Notes under the pieces: model-generated | What the model was told of the DNA's origin: nothing | What the model saw: only the letters and a program-made list of their open reading frames with translations | Database searches by the model: none | From: Closterium sp. Naga37s-1 | Taxonomy: Eukaryota > Streptophyta > Zygnematophyceae > Desmidiales > Closteriaceae | DNA: 64,000 nucleotides | NCBI GenBank assembly: GCA_947471745.1 | Contig: CANJKZ010000534.1 | Span: 248,001-312,000 of the forward strand | Reading direction: 5' to 3' | Position numbers and translations under genes: made by a program | Shown: positions 49,658-59,081 of the stretch, in pieces | How positions within the stretch are numbered: the first letter of the stretch is position 1 | Layout: each line of letters opens with the position of its first letter

Positions 49658-52600
49658 CTACAGCAAGTGTGGAAACGTAGGCACAAGGCCCAACAAAGTA
49701 CAAAAGCGCTGATGGTCACCAGACGGAATTGCCTTGGTGAATATATCACCAGTGTTGTCCCGAGTGGCCACGTGAGCAAGGTGAAGCTGACCCCGCTGCT
49801 GCAACTCTCGAGCCAGGAAGTAACGCAGAGCGATGTGCTTCGTTCTGTGCTCCAGTCTGTGCTCCTCACACAAGGCAATGGCGGACTTGTTGTCGACGTA
49901 CAGAACTGGAGGAGAACGAGGCCTCTCTCCCAAGTCGGTCAGTAGGTAGGTGAGCCAGCGTAACTCCTAAGCAGCCATGGCTGTGGCGTAGATCTCAGCC
50001 TCACAACTGGAGCTGAGAACAGAAGACGAGCGAGTAGAACGCCAAGAAACAGAACCGGAGCCAAGGTTGAAAGTGTAACCCTGTGACGACTGCTGTGTAG
50101 CCTGGTCGTCAACCCAAGAAGCGTCTGAGTGCCCAGTGAGGACAACTGGACTCCGCCCTCCAAGCACGAGCCCCATGCCCGATGTACTGCACAAGTAGCG
50201 CAGTACCCTCTTAGCAGCATCCATGTGCACCTTTCGGTGCCGACCAGGAGCCACGTAGCGAGCCAGAAGGCCAAGAGGGTACGCGAAGCCTAACGAGTGC
50301 AGGTCATCAGGTACATGAGGCAGCCAACTAGCTCTGGGTAAGGACCACTCGGCTCTACGGACTTGTCTGAAGGTGGAGCTGAGAGCGAGTGACCTGTAGG
50401 TAGAGGAGTGGCCTGTGCCGAGGACTAGGTGAAGCCGAAGCGCTGAAGGACCTGTTGCACCATGTGTGACAGAGTCAGTGTGATGGTGCGGCATGCTCTG
50501 TCCCGGGTGATCTGCAAGCCAAGGTAACTGCGCAACTCACCCAGGTCTGTCCACGTGTGTCTCTTCTGCAGCTCCGACTTCACCAGGGCGAGAGCCTCAG
50601 TGTCAGCAGTGGCAAAGACCAAGTCGTCAACGTACACGAGGATGTAGAACGGCGGCAACGAAGTGTCGGTGCGCAGAAACAGCGACGGGTCAGCAGTCGA
50701 TGGAGCAAACCTAAGAGCCGCAAGTGTCGTCCTCGGTGTGACGTGCCACTCACGTGGCGCCTGGCGGAGACCGTAGACCGGCCGCCGGAGGCTCCACTGG
50801 ATACCAGAAGGGAAAGACCCAGTGAAGCCAGGCGGGCGGCGCAGCTAGATCTCCTCGTGCAGGCTGCCCTGTAAGAAAGCTGTGCTGAAGTCAAGAGAGT
50901 GAAGCTCGTAGATACACTAAGCGGCAACGTGCAGCAGCACCCGAAGAGTAGTCATCTTCGGGGTGGGGGAGAAGGTCTGGAAGAAGTCAACTCCCTCTCG
51001 CTGACTGAAGCCTCGAGCAACGTAACAAGCCTTGAAGATAGGCGGAGAACCCGGCGGCCGCTTCACCCTGAAAATCCACATGTCATCGACGATGTTCGCC
51101 CCAGGAGGGGGAACCTCATCGACGTAGGTGCCTGTGGACTTCCATGATGCCATCTCTGCGTCCATGGCTGTCTGCCACTGAGAGGAGTACTCACCCGCGA
51201 TCGCCTCAGCGTAAGAGCGCGGGGTCGGGATGTCTGGTGCATCCGGGTCTCCCTCAGGGGCAAGCAGCATAGCCACGAGATGAGGCGCAGCGGCCGCAAG
51301 ACACTCAAGGTCCTCCTGTCTGTCCTCAAGGACGTCCGTGCTAAGAGCACACTCACCCCTGACGGACGGAGGACAAACAGACTCAGACTCAGCAACAAGA
51401 CTAGCAGCGTAGTCTAAACGACAGGCAGCAGCAAAGTCAACCAGCTCAGTGACAAAGGCAGACGCAGCAGCAGACTCAAACGACGGGTCAGTGACAACAG
51501 TGGCTAGCAAACGTGTGACAGTAGGGTGCTCGGCACGAAACCTGTCAGACTCAGGGTCCGCAACGACAGGCAGAGAAGATGTAGGAGGAGACGGCAGAGG
51601 AACGCGCTGCGGAGGAGAGGAAGGACGACGGACTACGAGGTGGGTGCCGGGGACAGCCGGCTGACGCGGACGAGGAACACGACGGCCGGAACTACCAAAA
51701 CGGACAGGCGAGACAGGACGCGACGCAGGCTCACGACGCTCAGTAAGACCCCCTGTCTGCTCAGTGTAAGGAGAAGGAGCGGGCAGCGGTGAGCCAGGCT
51801 GTAACGGAAGACTAGTAGACGAAGGGAGACTGAGAACCTGGCGAAGCGCAGAGTCAGGTGGTGGCTGAGACGACGGAGACGGCGGAGCGAAGAACAGGCG
51901 CGACTGTGCAGCGCCACCAGTACCAGCAGCTCCGGCACCTCCAGCAGCTCCAGTACCCTCAGCAGCTCCACCACCTCCAGCAGCTCCAGAACCCTCAGCG
52001 CTAGCTCCTCCAGGACCAGCTCCACCAGCTGCAGCACCCCAAGAACCGGCACCTCCAGTCCCAGGGTCTCCAGCCTCAGTGCCTCCAGCAGCAGCACCCC
52101 CAGACCCAGGGTCTCCAGCAGTAGCACCCTCAGACACAGCACCTCCAGCCCTTGCAGCTCCAGTACCTCCAGTACGAGCACCTCCGGGACCAGCGACTCC
52201 AGCACCTCCAGTAGACAAAGGACCAGCACCACTCCCAGCTCCAGTGACGTCAGCAGAAGGACCTCCAGCAGCAGAGCCCCGAGCTCCAGAAGCGCGACCC
52301 TGACGGCGACCGTACCAGTCGTGCAGCTGCTGTGAGGTGAGAGGCACACGCGGACGAAGGCGGCTACTCCAAGGAGACCGCGTAACAGTAGTCTCAGAAC
52401 CCTCAGGCGTCGCACCCCCAGACTCAGTACCCCCAGGCTCCTCTCGCACAGGCTCAGCACCCCCAGACGCAGCACCCCCAGGCTCAGGACCTCCAGGCTC
52501 CTCACGCGCAGGCTCAGCACCTCCAGGCTCCGCACCCTCAAGCTCCTCACGCTCAGGCTCAGCACCCCCAGACTCCGCACCCCTAGTCTCAGCACCTCCT

Positions 52601-54613
52601 GGGTCCTCACACTCAGGCTCCCCACCCCCAAGCTCAGCACTCCTATGCTCCGCACCCCCAAGCTCCGCACCCCCAAACTCCGCACCCCCAGGGACAGCAC
52701 CACCCCCAGCAGGACCTGAGTCACCAGTAACCTCAACAGGCGCAGGCACGGGAGGGTCTACCTGAGAGACACCTGAAGGAGCACGACCTGGCGCAGGGAG
52801 GGGGTCTACCTGGGGAGGACCTGGGGCGAGAAAGAGCGGCGGGGGGGGGGCGAGGGGCAGTGCGGTAGGGAAAGAGACGGTAAAAGGGAACAGACTCGTC
52901 AAAGGTGACGTCCTGAGACGGAAAGACACGACGCGAGGCGGGGTCGTAAAACTGTTAGCCAGGCCCGTCAGGGACAAAGCCAAGGAAGACGCAGGGAATG
53001 GCGCGAGGGGAGAGCTTGTCCGCGGTGGTATTGCGGACAAAGGCACGAGCACCCCAGACCCGGAAACGCGACGCATCGCCAACCTTCATCGTCCACAGCA
53101 ATGTGGGCGAGGTCTCCGGCAAGGAGACACAGGGCCAGAGGTTGAGCTGATGCGCGGCGTACCGGACCGCAAACGGCCACAGAAAATGGGGGACAGCCGC
53201 ATGGATCATGGAGGTACGAGCGACCTCCATGACTAAGCCAATGCGGCGCTCTGCAACCCCATTCTGCTGCGGAGAGGCCGGAAGCGTGAACGTCTGGCGG
53301 ATGCCGTGCTCCGCACAGAAGGCTGCTAGGAGGTCTGAGGAGAACTCACCACCTCTGTCAGAGTGCAGACGCAGGACAGGAAAGTCCGACTGGAACCGCT
53401 CGCGGAGCTGGAGACGAACAGCGCGGATCCAGGGGATCAAAACACCAGGGACCTCCGCCTTGCGCTGCAAGGGGAAGACCGTGGTGTAATGCGTGTAGTC
53501 GTCGATGACCAGCAGGAAGTACCGCTCGTGGCCCTGTCCACGGACGCGGGCTGGGCCCCACACGTCCAGGTGGAGAGTCTGCAGGGGAGCCTCTGTGGGA
53601 GGGAACGAGGAGGAGTGAGGAGCGGCGCGCTGCCGCCCCTCGACGCAGGGAATGCAGGGGGGCGTAGGTGAGGGAGGGAGAGCAGGCAGAGACCTGGGAA
53701 GGCCAGAGACCAGGAAGCGAGAGTGCATGCTACGAAGGCGAGGCAGGGAGGGGTGACCAAGGCGATGGTGCCACAGGAGAGTGTCGTGCGACAGGCGGCG
53801 ACACTCACACTGGGTAGCTACTTGAGCAGACGCGTACAGCTGGGGAGACAAAGGGGTGGAGCGTGACGCAGTGGTGAGGGTGTACAGACTCGACCCAGGC
53901 GCACGTGTGAACGTGGCCAGGTGGCGGCCGGTCCGAGAGCACGTGCAGATCGCCACACGCTGCCCTCCAAGAGTAAAGGTGTCAACCCAATGATCCTGAA
54001 GGACGGCGTTGCTCACCAAGTTCGTGGAGAACGAGGGGAGGTGGAGACCAGACAGCTCACCAGACGGGACCACCGGACACGGAAGCACAGTGGAAGACCG
54101 TGCAAGCACTGGGCCCCCAAAGGGGTCAGCCAGTGAGACAGGGACAGGTGCAGGGAGGGGAGTGACTATGGCGCTGTCGTGAAAGAAACAGCGGGAAGCA
54201 CCAGAGTCAAGTGTAAAGGTGTGCAGGGCCTGTGCGGACGCAATACCAGGGGGAGCAGACTCACAAGCACCTAGAGCTGCAGGCGCTATACCTGGGGCTA
54301 TACCGGGGTCAGGCGGCACACACAAGTAGCAGTCACCCTCAGCACTAACAGTCAATGCATACATGGCAGCAAGGATAGCATCATAGTCAAGATCAAAGAT
54401 AGGTACATCACGCCTAAGCAGGTCTGCCCAGTTGGGGAACTCAGTAGCATTAGGAAACTTGACGCGCCAGGCGTCGCTGAGCCGAGCTAAGCAGCGGTAC
54501 TCAGTGTGAAAGCCGGTGCACTGGCGACCAGCGAAGGGACCCGCGCGAATGATATAGGGGCAACGACCAGGACCCCCAGAAGCCCCACGCCCGGCATACC
54601 AGTCATGAAGCTG
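49658..54613 (-). pseudogene. pol: Copia pol polyprotein, interrupted
   Basis: Protease DSGAS near 54210; GAG-pre-integrase WHHRLGHPSLPRLRSM near 53770; integrase LHLDVWGP..HSDRGGEF..PQQNGVAERRIG (53580-53240). A Ser/Gly/Ala/Glu/Pro-rich linker (52860-51700) follows. Reverse transcriptase starts at GTYVDEVPPPGANIVDDMW (51140) and has YVDDLVFA near 50620. RNase H has TGHSDASWVDDQ and SSSCEAEIYATAMAA to 49975, then YVDNKSAIALCEEHR and HIALRYFLARELQ. Damage: TAA at 52955-52957, an extra C in a C run near 52845, TAG at 50917-50919, 50845-50847 and 50425-50427, a one-base loss near 50290, and TAG at 49967-49969. Coding similarity resumes after each break. Confidence 0.88.
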
Positions 54614-55666
54614 CTAGGAAGTGGGGGTCTGGCGCTGACGTTGCTGCGGCTGCTGCTGCTGCTGTCCCTGGCCACCACCGGCCTCACCCAAGCCCCCACC
54701 ACCGCCGCCACCACCACTCCCCCCTCCGCCACCACCGCCGCCGCCACCGCCACTGCTCCCGGCACCACCACCGCCCCCACCACTACCTCCACCCCCACGA
54801 CCACCGCCACTACCTCCACTGCCCCCGCCGCCTCCACCACCACCCCCTCCACCGCCACGTCCGCCACCCCCGCCACCCTTGCCTCCCCTGAAGCCGCTGT
54901 GCTTCCCACTCGGAGCGGAAGCAGCTGCGACCTTCTCAGCACCAAGGAGGTCGACAGCAGCAGCTGCGGAGGCGTAGGAGGGGGTAAGAGGGGAGGGGGA
55001 GCACCCCTCAAAGAGGGGAGTGCGGGGAGTACCACGAGCAGCACCTACAGCTAGAATTTTCTTCTTGGCTGCTAGGAGGTGCTTCTCGAGGTCGTCAACA
55101 GTGAGAGAATGGGGGTTAAGGGCGAGGAAGTGGTCCCTGACTGAGCAAAGAGTGTCAGGGAGGCGGGTGAAGAGGAAGTAGAGAGTAAAGTACATCGGGG
55201 GGTGGTTCTCTGCGAGGAACTCGGCTGGAAGGGCGGCACGAAGGCGAGTGTCACTAGCGCGTAGGTGAGAGATGAGGTCCTCAGTGGTGGTAAACGAGGA
55301 CAGGTCGGGGAACAGGTAGGGTAGCATAAGTCGACCGAGGGCTGAAGTGGCCGGGGAAGAGTAGCGGGCAACTACAGCGTCGTACCGTGCCTTGGCAGTC
55401 TTGTGCTGGCTAAAATGCGCGCGCTCTGTGATCGGCAGATGGTTGCGAATAGCTAGGCGCGCAGCAGCATCGTGGGTCTGCCACTGGGAGCGGTCTAGAG
55501 CAGGCTCAGTGTCAGCAGGAGCAACGGCAGTGCCAGACACGTAATCGAACAGGGAAACACCGTCCTTGGCATCAGTCAGAAGGAACAGTTGCAGGTCGTC
55601 GAGCCAGGTGGCGAACTCCACTGGACGACCGTCAGGATCGAACGCGAGCACGTTGAGAGTTGCCAT
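54614..55666 (-). pseudogene. gag: Copia Gag region with terminal in-frame TAG
   Basis: Begins MATLNVLAFDPDGRPVEFATWLDDLQLFLL and contains the Copia capsid-type helices (YDAVVARYSSPATSALGRLMLPYLFPDLSSF, LTVDDLEKHLLAAKKKILAV). It ends in a long Gly-rich and Gln-rich tail in place of an obvious zinc knuckle. The TAG at 54616-54614 sits in TPTS-stop-QLHDWY. The linker of the same element has TSQQLHDWY at 52313-52340, so the stop corresponds to Gln. The downstream frame is the same as that of the protease, so Gag-Pol was one frame. Confidence 0.85.
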
Positions 55667-56119
55667 GCTTGCAGCGCAGGTAAGACTAGTGCGCAGGCGG
55701 CAAAGCAAAGTGCAGGTCAGGAGAGGCTGCGTGCAAGGCTGCAGTGGTGGCGCACAAGCTGCAGGGGCGGCGCGCAAGTGGCTAGGGCGATGCGCAGGGC
55801 AGCAGTGGGCCGCGTGCGGGGAGGAAATGAGGGGAAGCACGGGAGGAAATGAGGGGAAGCAAGGGAGGAAAGGCAGGACAGAGAGGAAAGGGGGAAGTGC
55901 GGAAGAGAGGAAGGGTGCAAGTGAGGAGATTGAACGAGGGAGGGAACAGGGGGTTAGCATGGGAGAAGCAAGGGGGCTAGAAGGGAGGGAACAGGGGGTT
56001 AGCATGGGAGAAGCAAGGGGCTAGAAGGGAGGGAACAGGGGGTTAGCATGGGAGAAGCAATGGGCTAGAAGGGAGGGAACAGGGGGTTAGCATGGGAGAA
56101 GCAAGGGGCTAGAAGGGAG
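55667..56119. repeat. Degenerate GC repeats and a 44-bp minisatellite
   Basis: 55700-55800 has GGCGCGCAAGTGGCT-type units. From about 55940 a 40-44-bp unit (GGGAACAGGGGGTTAGCATG + GGAGAAGCAAGGGGCTAGAA) repeats. It continues on the other side of the TRIM (56465-56580), so the TRIM inserted into the array. Confidence 0.9.
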
Positions 56120-56464
56120 TGTCAGAATCCCAACCACTAACCACTGGGATAAAAGGGCTTGTTTGTGTAGCGGGTGAGTGCGCCCATAACCCCCCAGGCC
56201 GACGTGCCTATAACCCTTACCTAGGATCAATCGGGGATCACCATTGGACCTCTGACAACCCCCCGCAATGGGATGCCCGAAGTGCATACACCAGGATTCG
56301 AACCCGAGATTTTCGCTCTGATACCATGTCAGAATCCCAACCACTAGACCATTGGGATAAAAGGGCTTGTTAAGTAGCGGGACAGTGCGCCCATAACCCC
56401 CCAGGCCGACGTGCCTGTAACCCTTCCCTAGGATCAATCGGGGATCACCAGTGGACCTCTGACA
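56120..56464 (-). mobile_element. TRIM: 345-bp terminal-repeat retrotransposon in miniature
   Basis: Two direct 138-bp LTRs (56120-56257 and 56327-56464), TGTCAG..CTGACA, about 90% alike, flank only 69 bp. On the minus strand the right LTR is followed directly by TGGTATCAGAGC, an exact 12-bp match to the initiator tRNA-Met primer site, and the left LTR is preceded by GCGGGGGG. Flanks are GGGAG and GGGGG, a duplication with one change. The surrounding minisatellite unit reads GGGAGGGAACAGG, so the empty site can be reconstructed. A solo LTR of the same family is at 12758-12904. It encodes nothing. Confidence 0.93.
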
Positions 56465-57250
56465 GGGGGGGAACAGGGGGTTAGCATGGGAGAAGCAAGG
56501 GGCTAGAAGGGAGGGAACAGGGGGTTAGCATGGGAGAAGCAAGGGGCTAAAAGGGAGGGAACAGGGGGTTAGCATGGGAGAAAGGGGGGAAAGGAGGGGG
56601 ATCAAGGGGGGAAAGGAGGGGAAGCAAGGGGGGAAAGGAGGGGGAGCAGGGAGGGAAAGGAGGGGAAGCAAGGGGGCAAAGGAAGGGAAGGAGGGGGGGA
56701 GAGGAGGGGAAGCATGGGGGGAAAGGAGGCGAAGGAAGTGGGGAAAGGAGGGGAAACAGGGGGGAAAGGAGGGGAAGGAAGGGGGGAAAGGAGGGGAAAC
56801 AGGGGGGGAAGGGGAAGCAAGGGGGGAACGGAGGGGAAGCAAGGGAGGAAAGGAGGGGGAGCAGAGAGGGAAAGGAGGGGAAGCAAGGGGGCAAAGGAGG
56901 GGAAGCAAGGGGGCAAAGGAGGGGAAGCAGGGGGGAAAGGAGGGGAGGCAATGGAGAAAAGGAGGGGAAGCAGGGGGGGAAAGGAGGGGAATTAGGGGGG
57001 GAAGGGAGGGGAAGCATGGGGGGGGAAGGAGGGGAAGCAAGGGTGGAAATGAGGCGACGGAAGGGGAGAAAGGAGGGGAATCATGGGAATTCGCGCCTCA
57101 TCCCCTTCCGCGCCTCATCCCCTTCCTCGTCATCCCCTTCCGCGCCTCATCCCCTTTCGCCCCTCATCCCCTTCCGCGCGTCATAAATTTCCGTGCCTCA
57201 TCCCCTTCCGCGCGTTATACCCTTCCGCGCGTTATCTCCTTCCGTGCCTT
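56465..57250. repeat. Minisatellite continuation and GGGGAAAGGAGG / CCTCATCCCCTTCCGCG arrays
   Basis: 56465-56580 continues the 44-bp array. 56580-57060 is GGGGAAAGGAGGGGAAGCAA-rich. 57080-57250 has about eight 17-bp units of the CCTCATCCCCTTCCGCG type. No gene. Confidence 0.9.
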
Positions 57251-57632
57251 ATTTCGCTCTGTCCGTGAGCAGCGCACGCCTGCGTGATGAGGAGCGGCAG
57301 CGCGCCAATGTGCCTGCCGCATATCACGTCACAAGCGGAGCATCTCTCCTGTCGCGCGCAAAGGCCCCGTTTTTCTCCCCCCTTTTCCCCATTCCACCCC
57401 CAGTATCTGCTCCTCCTCTCCTCCACCGTCTGGCGTTGCGTCTGCCGCAAGTTGCGCCAGTGGACAGCTCTCCCATCGCGCGATCAGAACCGATTTCCCC
57501 CGCCGACGCAGTCTTTTTTCCGCCTCTCCCCTCCCTCTCCGCCTTCCGCAGTCGCCGTGTCGAGTCGCCTCAGTACTCCCATATCGCGCTGTTTCGCGCT
57601 CTTCTCAACGCTCCTTTCATCGACCACGCATG
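57251..57632. other. GC-rich remainder of the TTAA-bounded element
   Basis: Short frames on the plus strand (LSFRAQRPRF.. type) with no recognised domain. It may be body sequence of the host element. Confidence 0.35.
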
Positions 57633-57634
57633 TA

Positions 57635-58256
57635 CCGTATTCTCCCGGATAAAACACCCCCCCGTAATTGTACACCCCCGGGTAGCTTATACGGGGTGGG
57701 TGTTATATCCGACCCCGTTAGTACTATACCCCCCTTTTTGGGGTGATTCTCTATAACACCCCCCTTTTCTTATAAATTCCTATTATAGCTGTTATCGAGT
57801 CCGATTCCTTACGGGAGGATATCGCGAAAATCACTCCCTAGAAGAAATTTCGCATGTACTTTCACTTAGAATCAGCCGAGATATCCCCCCTCCCACAATC
57901 TCGCTGTCGCCACGCTGGTGAATCCCAAAATCTCGCTGTCGCCACGCTGGTGAATCCCAAAATCTCGCTGTCGCCACGCTGGCGAATCTTCCACTGCAAG
58001 TGGTCCAAGAGGTGAAGTGGCCCAAGTGGCCCAAGTGGCCCACAATATCCTCGTACTCAGTTTTGCGGCATTGATCAACAATCTTGAAGTGAAGTCAGAC
58101 CCCTGATTTTGTTTCACATCTATTCTGTTTTTCTTTTTAAATATACCATATCATAAGACCCGGGTATTATATAGGATTTTCCTTTGAGGAGACCCCCCCC
58201 ATTTTTTTCCAGTGGTTTTCATAATACCCTAGGGTGTTTTATCCGGGAGAATACGG
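57635..58256. mobile_element. Non-autonomous TIR element, copy 2 (TA-flanked)
   Basis: Inverted ends CCGTATTCTCCCGGATAAAA at both sides, flanked by TA. The interior matches 10080-10813 in opposite orientation. A 33-bp segment (ATCTCGCTGTCGCCACGCTG) is present three times here and once in copy 1. No transposase. Confidence 0.78.
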
Positions 58257-58656
58257 TACATGTTCTGGCACGTCACCTACGGTACGTTAAATATTTCTGT
58301 TGTTGTTAGCTACTGCGGTTATGTCACACGCGAAGTGGTTAGCTTGTTTGACCGTGGTTTTTCTTCTGAGGGGGTTGGTGCTTTCCGTTTCGTTCTTGCT
58401 GGTGGTAATTGGATTGTGCGAGGACATTCTCCCCTACTTGAACCTGATTGGCTGAAGAACAATCCTAGCGACACTCATTCCAGTCGCAGCGCAGATCTTT
58501 GCGTCACGTTTGGCGAGACCCCTTTCCCCCTCGTCAACCCATCCCTTTCTCGCTACACTGACTTTGCCGAAATTCTTGTTTTCAAGGTTTCTCCAACACT
58601 ACCGTATTTCAAACCCACATAACTTGATATTTTACCATGCTGGCCTCGGGCTTTAA

Positions 58657-59081
58657 GTAAGCTAAGGCTACTGTGATAATCATACAGCTCATATAACACC
58701 ATTTGGTAAAGCCCTGTCTACCAACAACCACACCGGCACCACACTCTGGAAAATAAGCAGTGGAGCCAAGAGACTTGAAGTGGGGGGGGGGTCACTATTT
58801 TAGCTGCTGGCTTTAACCCACCCAGGCAAGCCAGGCCACCTGTTTTCCGCCAAGGCGTGCCTGGCAAGCAGGTACACAACAGCTACATCATGTACGGTGC
58901 GATGCGAACAAACACTAGGAGCTATGCACAGAGATTAAAATCGGTGCAGAAAAGAAAATACTTTATAGCAAACAACAAAAAATACAAAGTTCAAGCGCCC
59001 AAACACATGTAGGTACTGCATTTCCTAAAGAAAATATGGTAGACATGTAGACCCCAATGACATGTAGACATGTCTACTTGT
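58657..59081. other. 3' flank of the coiled-coil gene; no gene
   Basis: AT-rich, with CATGTAGACATGTCTAC short inverted motifs near 59042-59085. Probably 3' UTR of the minus-strand gene. Confidence 0.45.

Larger units (their letters stand above)
49309..55666 (-). mobile_element. Decayed Copia retrotransposon lacking a visible 5' LTR
   Basis: Gag, protease, integrase, reverse transcriptase and RNase H follow in Copia order on the minus strand. After RNase H come the purine tract TATGGGGGTG and one LTR (49440 down to about 49309, starting TGTCAAACATATGC). The outer LTR end reads CTTAGAAACTAGG where TGTTAGAAACTAGG would be expected. Upstream of gag (55667 onward) I find neither a second LTR nor a primer site; the sequence runs into satellite DNA. 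So the 5' end is lost or replaced. Several nonsense codons and frameshifts are listed under the pol and gag entries. Confidence 0.88.
45532..58656. mobile_element. TTAA-bounded inverted-end element, copy 2, inflated by nested insertions
   Basis: The left end (TTAAAGCCCGGGTACAGC) matches the left end at 10818. The right end (reverse-complemented TTAAAGCCCGAGGCCAGC) matches the one at 13817, and homology continues inward (GAAATTCTTGTT..AAGGTTTC.CCAACACTA). Between them lie an LTR element, a Copia, a TRIM, a TIR element and satellites. Removing the identified insertions leaves a few kilobases, closer to the 3.0 kb of copy 1. The pairing of these two ends as one insertion is inferred. Confidence 0.5.

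Noticed and set aside
40667-54616. Reassignment of TAG to glutamine, as in some ulvophyte algae
   Set aside because: The Gln-rich host gene has hundreds of Gln codons and none is TAG, and the coiled-coil gene appears to end in TAG. TAG appears only in transposon-like frames, which fits decay better.
56291-56360. A functional tRNA gene on the minus strand
   Set aside because: A and B boxes are present, but there is no acceptor stem pairing, the anticodon loop lacks U33, and the segment is fully explained by LTR end, primer site and interior of the TRIM.
58260-58622. Plus-strand ORF of 120 codons next to the TIR element
   Set aside because: Its right part is the shared end sequence of the TTAA-bounded family (compare 13735-13800), where the frame is not kept.
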